A stretch of 64,000 nucleotides of DNA. It comes from a bacterium. GTDB lineage: Bacteria; Bacillota_I; Bacilli_A; RF39; UBA660. Positions 54,482 through 62,767 of the stretch are shown here, piece by piece. The stretch spans positions 1 through 64,000 of the forward strand of contig JAHZBE010000008.1 in assembly GCA_019423565.1 (NCBI GenBank), read 5' to 3'. Positions within the stretch are counted from its first letter, which is position 1; each line of letters opens with the position of its first letter. The position numbers were made by a program, and so were the translations under genes. The notes under the pieces were generated by a model, which worked only from the letters and a program-made list of their open reading frames with translations, was not told the DNA's origin and did not search any database.

Positions 54482-55258
54482 TTATTTATCATTTTCCTTC
54501 TTAATTTTCTTTCCTTTAATTCTAGTCGTATTATAAAATTCAATCCATTCTTCAACTAATTGTATATATTCTTCTAAAGATGTGATATTATTGTTATACA
54601 AAGTTTCTTTCTTCAAAAGTGAGTGCCAACTCTCGATTGGAGAATCGTCAATTGGAGTACCTTTTCGGGCCATTGAAATTGTAATACCATTTGACTCACA
54701 GATAGCTTTGTATTCGTAAGATGTATACTGGAAACCTTGATCACTGTGAATGATAAGTCCAGATACATCTTTTCTTTTGAATATTGCTTCATTTAATGTA
54801 TCCATTACTAATTTATTATCATTACGTTTTGATATTTTATAAGCAACAACTTTTCTATCATATAGATCAATTATCGTTGATAGATAAGCTCTAGAACCTT
54901 TGAATATAAGATAAGTTACATCTGTATCCCATACCTTATTTGGTGCATCAGTAATAAAATTTCTATTTAATAAATTTGGTTTAACATTATCTTCAATTCT
55001 TTCATTTTTATTTTTCTTTTTTGACTTTCTAATATATTCAGCCATTAAATTATATTTTTTCATTATTCTTAAAACCTTCTTTCCATTCATTACAACTCCA
55101 TATTTGATTTTTAGGCCTTCCACAATTCTACGATAACCATATGTGCCTTTAGAATCATCAAATATCTCTTTAATTACTAAATAATCATAATAATCAGAAT
55201 CTTCCTTATTTCTATACTTATAATAAGTTTTAGGACTTATATTAAGTACAGCACACAT
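54482..55258 (-). CDS. IS3-family transposase OrfB (DDE integrase domain)
   Basis: A 258-residue part of the transposase. The HTH_21-like head (YGYRRIVEGLK near 40) is followed by the rve integrase core with catalytic Asp113 (WDTDVTY), Asp173 (HSDQG) and Glu209 (SPIESWH), a DD(35)E triad. The sequence continues upstream in frame through VTFINLYRDNYKLYN, so it is expressed as an OrfAB fusion by frameshift rather than from its own start. The C-terminus (KGKKIKKENDK) diverges from the family and may be truncated. Confidence 0.85.
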   Translation of the reverse strand: MCAVLNISPKTYYKYRNKEDSDYYDYLVIKEIFDDSKGTYGYRRIVEGLKIKYGVVMNGKKVLRIMKKYNLMAEYIRKSKKKNKNERIEDNVKPNLLNRNFITDAPNKVWDTDVTYLIFKGSRAYLSTIIDLYDRKVVAYKISKRNDNKLVMDTLNEAIFKRKDVSGLIIHSDQGFQYTSYEYKAICESNGITISMARKGTPIDDSPIESWHSLLKKETLYNNNITSLEEYIQLVEEWIEFYNTTRIKGKKIKKENDK

Positions 55259-55299
55259 ATTATATAACTTATAATTATCTCTATAAAGATTTATAAAAG

Positions 55300-55599
55300 T
55301 TACTTTTTCTCTCGTTGTGCCTTGAGGAAGGCCTGGTATTTTTTTAATATTTCATATCTTTCTTTGTAGTCTTCTTTTGTTAAATCTTTTTCTTTGGGTC
55401 TACCACGCTTTTGACCATGACTCAGATACAATTCTGGATGATTTAATTTTGATGTCCAAGTTTTAATAGTACCTTCTGGAATATTATATCTTTCCGCTAA
55501 TTCTTTAATATTTCTCTTTAATTTATATTCTTCTAATATAACCACCTTAATATTTGCACTATTGTCATAATTTTTAAATTTTTGTCCTTTTGAAGCCAT
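55300..55599 (-). CDS. IS3-family transposase OrfA (helix-turn-helix)
   Basis: A 99-residue DNA-binding protein of the IS: HTH region VILEEYKLKRNIKELAERY and IPEGTIKTWTSK, then a short basic tail. Start at 55599 with AAAGGAGG upstream. It ends in the sequence GAAAAAGTAA, which allows a -1 shift (AAA AAG) into the OrfB frame. Confidence 0.85.
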   Translation of the reverse strand: MASKGQKFKNYDNSANIKVVILEEYKLKRNIKELAERYNIPEGTIKTWTSKLNHPELYLSHGQKRGRPKEKDLTKEDYKERYEILKKYQAFLKAQREKK

Positions 55600-55682
55600 A
55601 AGAAAACACCTCCTTTCGGAAGTGTATTCTATCATACCTAAGTTTTTTTATAAATGTCTACCCTAAAGGGTGCATTTCATAA

Positions 55683-55708
55683 TATAAGGTTTTTTATTTT
55701 TTGTACTC
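55683..55708. repeat. Right arm of the split 26-bp palindrome
   Basis: Exact reverse complement of 54187-54212, starting TATAAGG and ending GTACTC. See the left arm. On the plus strand the arm ends in T-runs, so the joined hairpin would act as a terminator. Confidence 0.85.
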
Positions 55709-55779
55709 AAAAAATACTCTTAAATTATTTTATATGAATTATTATTAATGACAAAAATATTTTAAATGTTATAAAACTA

Positions 55780-55788
55780 TGTTATAAT
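55780..55788 (+). promoter_or_regulatory. Extended -10 promoter of the glycosyltransferase gene
   Basis: TGTTATAAT is a perfect extended -10, 30 bp upstream of the ATG at 55818. No good -35 is visible 17 bp upstream. Confidence 0.5.
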
Positions 55789-55817
55789 TGTCTTAACTAT
55801 TAATAGGAGGTTTAATT

Positions 55818-56843
55818 ATGAAGAAAAAGATTAGAGTTAATATGCTTTCTATGGCTGATTCAGTAGATGGACAGGGGGTTGGAAGTGCATATTTAGAATT
55901 AATAAAATTATTAAAAGAAGATGGAAAAGATGATTTTGAAATTCAACTAAATAAAGGAATAAAAAATTGTGATATAATACATGCACATACTTTTGAACCA
56001 AGAAATTATATAAAATTAAAAATGGCAAAAGTTCCTACTGTTTCATATGTACATTGTTTACCAGAACATTTTGATGGGTCAATTAAGTTACCAAAACTTG
56101 CGTTTAAAATATTTAAAAAATATGTAATAAATTTTTATAAGAATGCAGATCATCTAGTTGTTGTCAATCCTATGTTTAAAAAGGACATGATAAAAGCAGG
56201 TTTAGATGAAGACAAAATTACTTATATTCCTAATTTTGTTTCAAAGGAAAAATTTTATAAAAAAAGTGCCAGTGAAATAAAAAAAATAAGACAAAAATAT
56301 GACTTAAATGAAGATGATTTTGTAGTGTTAGGAGCAGGACAAGTACAAAATAGAAAAGGTGTTGTTGATTTTGTTGAGGTAGCAAAGATGTTACCAGATA
56401 TTAAATTTATATGGGCTGGTGGTTTTTCATTTGGTGCGATAACAGACGGACATAAAAAACTAGAACAGATTATGAAAAATCCTCCAAAAAATGTAAAATT
56501 TTTAGGAATAATACCAAGAGATGATATGAATGATTTATTTAATGCTGGAGATTTATTATTTGTTCCATCATATAATGAATTATTTCCAATGACTATTTTG
56601 GAAGCTTGTTCTACAGATACGCCAATACTTCTAAGAAATCTAGAGTTATATGAAGATATTCTATTCAAAAAATATTTATGTGCGGATAACAACAAAGAAT
56701 TTGCAAAATTAATAAAATTATATAAAGATAATAAAAAAGTTTATAACGAACAAGTTGAAAATGCAAAATATATATCTAACTTTTATAGTAAAGGTAATAT
56801 ATATAAAATGTGGAAAGAATTTTATACAAGTATATTAAAATAA
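55818..56843 (+). CDS. Glycosyltransferase family 4, probable glycolipid synthase
   Basis: A 341-residue GT4 enzyme with GT-B fold. The N-terminal VNMLSMADSVDGQGVGSAYLE, the VVLGAGQVQNRKGVVDFV start of the donor domain and the retaining E-x7-E motif ELFPMTILEA (about residue 254) are clear. It resembles glucosyltransferases of Lactobacillales (LafA/CpoA-like) that act on diacylglycerol. The window holds a second GT4 and a flippase-like gene near pgk, suggesting a glycolipid pathway. GGAGG precedes the ATG. Confidence 0.82.
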   Translation: MKKKIRVNMLSMADSVDGQGVGSAYLELIKLLKEDGKDDFEIQLNKGIKNCDIIHAHTFEPRNYIKLKMAKVPTVSYVHCLPEHFDGSIKLPKLAFKIFKKYVINFYKNADHLVVVNPMFKKDMIKAGLDEDKITYIPNFVSKEKFYKKSASEIKKIRQKYDLNEDDFVVLGAGQVQNRKGVVDFVEVAKMLPDIKFIWAGGFSFGAITDGHKKLEQIMKNPPKNVKFLGIIPRDDMNDLFNAGDLLFVPSYNELFPMTILEACSTDTPILLRNLELYEDILFKKYLCADNNKEFAKLIKLYKDNKKVYNEQVENAKYISNFYSKGNIYKMWKEFYTSILK

Positions 56844-56873
56844 ATTTACAACTAAAAAAATTATATGATTTTT

Positions 56874-56898
56874 ACAGACATATAGTCTGTTTTTTTTA
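56874..56898 (+). terminator. Terminator of the glycosyltransferase gene
   Basis: A 6-bp ACAGAC/GTCTGT stem (56874-56879 with 56885-56890), 5-nt loop and eight T. Confidence 0.8.
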
Positions 56899-56964
56899 TT
56901 TAAAAGGTTATAATTATTGCGAAAAGGCTAAAAATGGTGTAATATTAATATAGGTGATGTATAG

Positions 56965-57225
56965 ATGTTAAATAATGTTTTTATAATAGGTGCAATTGCA
57001 ATTTTTATAGTAGTTTTAATTATAATTATTTTAGTTATTTCTAAAGGTAAAAAAAAGAATAGTGAACAAGAAGCTAGTATTTTAGATGTAAACGAGGTAG
57101 GTGTACCAAATACATCAGAATTAAAAGATTTTTCATATGGATATGAAAAAGAAGAAACAATTGTTATGGAACCAGTTGTAGATGAAAAAAATAAAACGGA
57201 GGAAAACAATGATAAAAATGAATAA
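56965..57225 (+). CDS. Small single-pass membrane protein
   Basis: An 86-residue protein: one membrane segment (about 6-26), KGKKKN stop-transfer, then an acidic tail. Unknown family. AGGTG precedes the ATG. Overlaps the following gene by 17 bp. Confidence 0.6.
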   Translation: MLNNVFIIGAIAIFIVVLIIIILVISKGKKKNSEQEASILDVNEVGVPNTSELKDFSYGYEKEETIVMEPVVDEKNKTEENNDKNE

Positions 57226-57604
57226 TAAAGGTGTTATAACAAGAGGTATGGCTTTACTTGCACTTATAATATTATTTGTAATAGGTATTATATTTATTTA
57301 TATAGGAATATTAAAAAATAAAAGTGTAGATAATTATAAAAAGTTTGAAGATGAACTTGTAAATGCTGCACAAAATTATTATGAAATAAAAAATATAAAG
57401 GTTGAAGAGGGTGAAGAAAAGAAAATTACACTTTCTACTTTAAAAAAAGCAAATTTAGTTTATAGTGATTACGCAAATAAATGTAAAGGTTATGTAATAA
57501 TTTCTAACGAAAGAGATTTTTCAAGTGATGAATATAAGATAGTTAGCACTGCATATGTTAAGTGTGGGAATAAATATATGTCCGCTAATTATAGTGAATA
57601 TTAA
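57209..57604 (+). CDS. Membrane-anchored protein sharing its outer domain with the next gene
   Basis: A 131-residue protein with one N-terminal membrane segment (about 14-37) and a small outer domain with a Cys pair (NKCKGYVIIS and VKCGNKYM). The segment KFEDELVNAAQNYYEI to KCKGYVI corresponds to YEGQLVYAASNYLL to DCKGYVI in the following gene. Start 57209 has CGGAGG upstream; a longer start is unlikely. Confidence 0.65.
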   Translation: MIKMNNKGVITRGMALLALIILFVIGIIFIYIGILKNKSVDNYKKFEDELVNAAQNYYEIKNIKVEEGEEKKITLSTLKKANLVYSDYANKCKGYVIISNERDFSSDEYKIVSTAYVKCGNKYMSANYSEY

Positions 57605-57623
57605 TTATATATAGGAGGACAAA

Positions 57624-59063
57624 ATGGAAGAAACAAAATGGCTAACAAAGGGCAAAATAATAATTATGTCAGTATTATTTGTTTTAATAATTAGTATAGT
57701 AATTGGTATTGTTATACATAGAAATGTTTTAAGAAAAGAATATAAAGAATATGAAGGACAATTAGTTTATGCTGCTTCAAATTATTTATTGAAAGAAAAA
57801 ATAGTTTTATATGAAAATGAATGGAGAAAAATTAATGTAGATGACATTTTGAAACAAAAATTAATCTCAAATAAAAGAGCTTCAGATTGTAAAGGATATG
57901 TAATTGCAAATGCTGCTAAAGATAAAGTTACAGAATTAGAGGAAAATTTATCTAATAATGATGAAAATTCTTCAGAAAACACTTCGGAAGAAAATAAGAA
58001 AAGAGTAAGTAATAACATATCATATAAAGCATATGTGTCTTGTAAAAATGTTTATATAACAGATGGATATGGAACAACACCTGATAAAAACAAAGAAAAT
58101 ACAAATAAGACTCAAAGCCAAAAAGATACTGAAAAACCAACAATAACATTATTTGGAGAACAGGTTATAGAATTATATGTAGGTGATGAATATAAGGAAG
58201 CAGGAGCATCAGCATATGATAACATTGATGGAGATTTGACAGAAAAAATAATTATTAGTGGTGATGTTGATACTACAAAAGAGGGTTCATATATTGTTAC
58301 TTATAAAGTTAGTGATAAAGCGGGAAATACTGCCACTAAGAAAAGAAAAGTAAATGTTAGTCAAAAAGATGACGAAAATATAGATGATGATAATGTTGAT
58401 GAACCTGATAATTCAGATGATGAATCAGACGACGACTTTGATGATGATTTCACTGATGATTCTAGTGATGATGATTATAATACTGTTATTGAAACACCAA
58501 GCAATAGTAATAATGGAGCAGATCGTATTGCGCCAACAATAACATTTATAAATCCAAAAGCATATCAAACTATATGTACAGGCAATTCAGTTAACATAAG
58601 CAAAACTGGAGTATATGGATATATTGCAAGAGATAATATTGATGGTAATATTACATCAAAAGTAAGTATAACTGGTGATACGAGTGTAATTAATAGTCCT
58701 GGAGAATATACAATTTATTACAGCGTATCAGATAGCTCTGGAAATAAAGTAACAAAATATAGAAAATTTTCAGCTAAGGCTTGTAGTGGATCAAATTCTG
58801 GAGCAACAACAATAATTGTTCCAACAGAAATAGTATTAACTCCAAATGCAAAAACATTAAATGTTTCTAAAACAGTTCAATTAAGTGTATCATTTAAACC
58901 AGGAAATGTAACTGATAGGTCTATATCATATAGATCATCAAATTCATCTATTGCAACAGTTTCTGAAAGTGGCCTTGTAACTGCAAAAGCAAGGGGCCAA
59001 GCAGTAATAACAGCTCAGTCAACAAATGGTAAAACATCAACCTGTAGAATAATCGTTAATTAA
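57624..59063 (+). CDS. Surface protein with two DUF5011-type Ig-like domains and a BIG2 domain
   Basis: A 479-residue protein: membrane anchor (about 11-34), an outer Cys-containing domain shared with the preceding gene (35-155), a DUF5011-like Ig domain (about 170-248, FGEQVIELYVGDEYKEAGA), a highly acidic Asp-rich linker (255-290), a second Ig-like domain (about 305-390) and a C-terminal BIG2-like domain (about 400-479, ATVSESGLVTAKARGQAVITA). Such domains mediate adhesion or cell-wall contact. GGAGG upstream; a terminator follows. Confidence 0.8.
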   Translation: MEETKWLTKGKIIIMSVLFVLIISIVIGIVIHRNVLRKEYKEYEGQLVYAASNYLLKEKIVLYENEWRKINVDDILKQKLISNKRASDCKGYVIANAAKDKVTELEENLSNNDENSSENTSEENKKRVSNNISYKAYVSCKNVYITDGYGTTPDKNKENTNKTQSQKDTEKPTITLFGEQVIELYVGDEYKEAGASAYDNIDGDLTEKIIISGDVDTTKEGSYIVTYKVSDKAGNTATKKRKVNVSQKDDENIDDDNVDEPDNSDDESDDDFDDDFTDDSSDDDYNTVIETPSNSNNGADRIAPTITFINPKAYQTICTGNSVNISKTGVYGYIARDNIDGNITSKVSITGDTSVINSPGEYTIYYSVSDSSGNKVTKYRKFSAKACSGSNSGATTIIVPTEIVLTPNAKTLNVSKTVQLSVSFKPGNVTDRSISYRSSNSSIATVSESGLVTAKARGQAVITAQSTNGKTSTCRIIVN

Positions 59064-59065
59064 AG

Positions 59066-59107
59066 AGATTTTATTCCTTAATGCTTTATTGCTTAAGGAT
59101 AAAATCT
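59066..59107 (+). terminator. Terminator after the Ig-like surface protein gene
   Basis: A long, nearly perfect stem (59066-59081 with 59093-59107), 11-nt loop, followed by a T run. Confidence 0.8.
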
Positions 59108-59174
59108 TTTTTTGAATTATAAATAATTTACAACTTAACTTATGAATGTTATAATCTTTACAAGAGGGTAGAAA

Positions 59175-60335
59175 ATGAAAACAATAAAAGATATAGATAT
59201 TAATAATAAAACAGTATTAATTAGATGTGATTTGAATGTACCAATAAAAAATGGTAATATAGAAGACGATAATAGGATAGTTAAAAGTTTAGAAACAATT
59301 GAGTATGCATTAAAGCATGCCAAACATGTAATAATAATGTCTCATTTAGGAAGAATAAAAAATGAAGAAGATAAAAAGAAAAATTCTTTAAAAATAGTTT
59401 GTGATAGACTATCAGATTTATTAGGTAAAAAAATATATTTTTGTACATATGATGAAGATATTAAAAATGTAGTTCAAAATAATAAAATTGTAATGCTTGA
59501 AAATGTAAGATATTTTGATTTAGATGGTAAAAAGGAAAGTAACAATGATGAAGAACTTTCAAAATTCTATGCGTCACTTGCAGATGTTTATATTAATGAT
59601 GCATTTGGAGTATCTCATAGAAGAGCAGCATCTACTACTGGTGTTTCAAAATATTTAGAGAGTGCAGTTGGCTTTTTAGTAGAAGAAGAAATTAATAAAT
59701 TAAGTATTTTATTAAATAATCCAGAAAAACCTTTTTGTATTATATTGGGTGGCGCAAAAGTATCTGATAAAATTGGTATTATATCTAATTTAATAGAAAA
59801 AGTAGATAATATTATAATAGTAGGGGCAATGGCATTTACATTCTTAAAAGCAAAAGGAATAAATGTTGGTAAATCACTTGTTGATGAAGAAAATATTGAA
59901 TATTCAAAGAATTTACTAAATAAATATTCAGATAAAATAATTTTACCTGTAGATGTGTATGTATCTGATAAGATTGATAGTAGTGATAAAGTTTTAAAAA
60001 ATATTAATGAAATTGGTAATGATGATATAGCATTTGATATAGGACCTAAAACAATAGAAAATATAGATAATATTTTAAAACTAACTAAGACAGTATTTTT
60101 AAATGGTCCAGCAGGTGCATTTGAATATGATAATTTTTCATATGGTACAAAGGAAGTATTAAAGTCACTAAAAAATAGTAGTGCAAAAGTTATAATAGGT
60201 GGTGGGGATTCTGCATCAGCCGCTATAAAGTTTGGGTATAAAAATTCTTTTTATCATATTTCAACAGGTGGAGGTGCATCTTTAGAATTTTTATCTGGCA
60301 AAGATATGCCTGGATTTGAAAATATAGGAGAATAA
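59175..60335 (+). CDS. pgk: Phosphoglycerate kinase
   Basis: A 386-residue glycolytic enzyme making ATP from 1,3-bisphosphoglycerate. RCDLNVP (18-24), the SHLGR substrate loop, ENVRYF, INDAFGVSHRRAAST, GGAKVSDKIG and the nucleotide-binding GGGDSASA are present. The NGPMGVFE motif is NGPAGAFE here. It heads a unit with the flippase-like protein and a glycosyltransferase. Confidence 0.97.
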   Translation: MKTIKDIDINNKTVLIRCDLNVPIKNGNIEDDNRIVKSLETIEYALKHAKHVIIMSHLGRIKNEEDKKKNSLKIVCDRLSDLLGKKIYFCTYDEDIKNVVQNNKIVMLENVRYFDLDGKKESNNDEELSKFYASLADVYINDAFGVSHRRAASTTGVSKYLESAVGFLVEEEINKLSILLNNPEKPFCIILGGAKVSDKIGIISNLIEKVDNIIIVGAMAFTFLKAKGINVGKSLVDEENIEYSKNLLNKYSDKIILPVDVYVSDKIDSSDKVLKNINEIGNDDIAFDIGPKTIENIDNILKLTKTVFLNGPAGAFEYDNFSYGTKEVLKSLKNSSAKVIIGGGDSASAAIKFGYKNSFYHISTGGGASLEFLSGKDMPGFENIGE

Positions 60336-60336
60336 T

Positions 60337-61356
60337 ATGAAAAAATATAAAACTAATATAATAATATTAATATTAATTTCAGTACTTATAATGTATTTAA
60401 TTATGAAAGATGATTTTAAAGATATAATGAGTGCCCTTACAAATATAGATATAAAATTTTTATTTGTTGCATTTATACTTATGGGACTTTATGTATTTTT
60501 TCAATCATTATCACTTCATTTATATTTAAAATCTATAAAAAAAGATTATAAAATAAAAGATACATTTATTCTTATGTGTTCGGCACAATTTTTTAATGCA
60601 ATTACTCCTTTTTCATCAGGTGGACAGCCATTTCAAATATATTTATTAAAAAAGCAAGGTATTAAAGTTACTGATTCAGGCAATGCTCTTTTACAGAATT
60701 TTTTTACATATCAACTTGCGCTTATTATAATGGGAACATTTGCAGTTATAACAAATAGTTTTCTTCATATAATTCCATCAACTAGTTTACTTAAGAATAT
60801 TGTTTTAATTGGATATATAGTTAATATTATTGTACTTATTTTATTATTTTCATTAGGAAGAGCGAAAAATCTTAATACAAAAGTATTTAATAAAATATTT
60901 AATTTTATATTCGGATTTAAGTTTATTAAAAATAGAGAACACCTAAAAGAAGAAGCAACAAAAAAAATTGATGAATTTTATAATAGTAGTATATATTTTA
61001 AAGAAAATAAATTTATACTTGTAAAGTCAACATTTTATAACGTAATGGGTCTTACTATGTACTATTTAATACCTTTATTTATTTTTTATAGTATAGGAAA
61101 GTTTAATACTGTAAGTGCACTTGATTCTATTGTTTGCGCAAGTTATACTTGTTTTGTTGGATCATTTGTACCAATACCAGGTGGTACAGGTGGACTAGAA
61201 TATGCATTTTTAGAGTTTTTTAGAAGTTTCTCAGATGCATCAATTATAAGTGCGTGTATGATTTTATGGAGACTTTCAACATATTATTTACCAATGATAT
61301 TAGGCGCTATTTCAATAGCGTTTGTAAAAAAAGGAAAAGAGGAAGAAGTAAAATGA
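60337..61356 (+). CDS. Flippase-like membrane protein (lysylphosphatidylglycerol synthase TM family)
   Basis: A 339-residue protein with about eight membrane segments and the signatures FFNAITPFSSGGQPFQIYLLKKQGI and FVPIPGGTGGLEYAFLEFF of the AglD/MprF flippase-like domain (UPF0104). Without the MprF synthase domain it probably flips a lipid. Its start is 1 bp after pgk and its stop overlaps the following gene (ATGA). Confidence 0.85.
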   Translation: MKKYKTNIIILILISVLIMYLIMKDDFKDIMSALTNIDIKFLFVAFILMGLYVFFQSLSLHLYLKSIKKDYKIKDTFILMCSAQFFNAITPFSSGGQPFQIYLLKKQGIKVTDSGNALLQNFFTYQLALIIMGTFAVITNSFLHIIPSTSLLKNIVLIGYIVNIIVLILLFSLGRAKNLNTKVFNKIFNFIFGFKFIKNREHLKEEATKKIDEFYNSSIYFKENKFILVKSTFYNVMGLTMYYLIPLFIFYSIGKFNTVSALDSIVCASYTCFVGSFVPIPGGTGGLEYAFLEFFRSFSDASIISACMILWRLSTYYLPMILGAISIAFVKKGKEEEVK

Positions 61357-62615
61357 GAGTAGGAATATTTACAGAATCATATCCTCCTTTAGTAAATGGA
61401 GTATCAACTAGTATATTAATGCTTGAACATGCTCTTACTAAACTTGGACATGAAGTATTTATAATAACAGTTAGCGATAATAAAAAGGATTATGTTTTAG
61501 AAAATAATGGACATATATTAAGATTACCATCTGTAAATCTTGCAAATTGTTATGATTATAAAATGACTAGTGTTTATCCTATAAAAGCAGTCAATATGAT
61601 TAAAAAAATGAATTTAGATGTAATACATTCGAATGTTGAATTTACTGTTGGAATATTCGCAAGAGTTGTATCTGAACAATTATCAATTCCTCTTGTTCAT
61701 ACTTATCATACAAATTGGGAGGATTATACACATTACATAACAAAAAATAAAAAGATACTAGATGATATATGTAAAAAATTATTAAAATATTTGATGGTAT
61801 TTTTTGAAGATAAAACAGTAACAGAGTTAATTGTACCATCTAATAAAATATATAATCTTTTTAAAGATAAATATAAATTTACTAAAAATATACATATTAT
61901 ACAAACAGGAATTGAAACAAGTAAGTTTTATAAAGAAAACTTTAATCAAAAAGATATTAATAGTTTAAAGAAAAAACTAGGTATAAAGAAAAAGGATTTT
62001 GTTGTAATGACCGTTTCTAGACTTGCAAAAGAAAAAAGTGTAGATAGAATTATAAATAATCATAAAGAGCTCGTTAAGAAATATTCAAATATGAAGCTTT
62101 TAATTGTTGGTGATGGACCAGATATAGATAAATTAAAAGATGAAACAAAAAGCCTTGGTGTATCAGATAGTGTTATTTTTACAGGAAAAGTTCCATTAAG
62201 TGATATCCCAATATACTATCAATTAGGTAATGTATTTGTAACTGCATCTAAATCAGAAACACAAGGATTAACGGTTGTTGAGGCTATATCTTCATCACTT
62301 CCTGTTGTAGCAGTTAAGGATGATAGTTTTGTAAATAGTGTTATTGAAGACTTTAATGGATTTGTATTTACAGATGATGAAAAATATATTAATTCAATAT
62401 CTAAATTATATGAAGATAAAGATTTATATAATAGGCTTTCAAATCAATCTAGATTATTATCTGCAGATTTTTCATCAGAATATTTTGCATTAAAGGTTTT
62501 AAAAGTATATGAAACTGCGATTGAAAACTACAAAAAAGATAATAAAAAGATAATAAACAAGATAAAAAATAATATTGCGAGCAGAAAATACAAGAAAATA
62601 TCAGAAAAAAACTGA
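61353..62615 (+). CDS. Glycosyltransferase family 4 (1,2-diacylglycerol 3-glucosyltransferase-like)
   Basis: A 420-residue GT4 enzyme: VGIFTESYPPLVNGVSTSI at the start, VHTYHTNWEDYTHY for acceptor, VVMTVSRLAKEKSVDRII and the SETQGLTVVEA E-x7-E motif. Close relatives in Mollicutes and Bacilli make monoglucosyl-diacylglycerol. Start at 61353 with GAGGAAG upstream, overlapping the flippase gene by 4 bp, which ties the two into glycolipid synthesis and export. Confidence 0.85.
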   Translation: MRVGIFTESYPPLVNGVSTSILMLEHALTKLGHEVFIITVSDNKKDYVLENNGHILRLPSVNLANCYDYKMTSVYPIKAVNMIKKMNLDVIHSNVEFTVGIFARVVSEQLSIPLVHTYHTNWEDYTHYITKNKKILDDICKKLLKYLMVFFEDKTVTELIVPSNKIYNLFKDKYKFTKNIHIIQTGIETSKFYKENFNQKDINSLKKKLGIKKKDFVVMTVSRLAKEKSVDRIINNHKELVKKYSNMKLLIVGDGPDIDKLKDETKSLGVSDSVIFTGKVPLSDIPIYYQLGNVFVTASKSETQGLTVVEAISSSLPVVAVKDDSFVNSVIEDFNGFVFTDDEKYINSISKLYEDKDLYNRLSNQSRLLSADFSSEYFALKVLKVYETAIENYKKDNKKIINKIKNNIASRKYKKISEKN

Positions 62616-62623
62616 TATTTTTT
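62596..62623 (+). terminator. Terminator of the pgk-flippase-glycosyltransferase operon
   Basis: A 9-bp AAATATCAG/CTGATATTT stem (62596-62604 with 62612-62620), 7-nt loop and T run. Confidence 0.8.
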
Positions 62624-62658
62624 ATTAAAGTTTCTTATTAGTTAATCTTTTTTTAAAA

Positions 62659-62677
62659 TTCGACAAATTACGACAAA
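62659..62677 (+). promoter_or_regulatory. Two adjacent Spo0A boxes upstream of spo0A
   Basis: TTCGACAAA (62659-62667) is the exact reverse complement of the 0A-box TTTGTCGAA; TACGACAAA (62669-62677) differs by one base. They lie 10 bp apart (one helical turn), about 50-70 bp upstream of a TATAAT (62729-62734). This suggests autoregulation by Spo0A-P, as in Bacillus. Confidence 0.7.
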
Positions 62678-62767
62678 ATTAGATGAAAGAAGCTAATAAA
62701 ATGTCTGGTATTTGAAAAAAATATGTTGTATAATGGAAAAGTACTAAATAGAGAGGAAAATAAAAAA

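Larger units (their letters stand above)
54217..55679 (-). mobile_element. IS3-family (IS150-like) insertion sequence
   Basis: A 1463-bp element with terminal inverted repeats: TGATGTGAACCCCATTTAG at the left end and, reversed, TGAAATGCACCCTTTAGGG at the right end, both continuing into TAGACAT. The flanks carry a 4-bp TAAT duplication (54213-54216 and 55680-55683). It encodes OrfA and OrfB with an apparent frameshift site. Its left 265 bp are non-coding and hold a terminator, more than is usual for IS3 elements. Confidence 0.85.

Noticed and set aside
57209..57300. NNKG followed by a hydrophobic stretch as a prepilin signal
   Set aside because: The residue five after the Gly is not Glu and the following helix is a normal transmembrane segment, so a simple membrane anchor is more likely.
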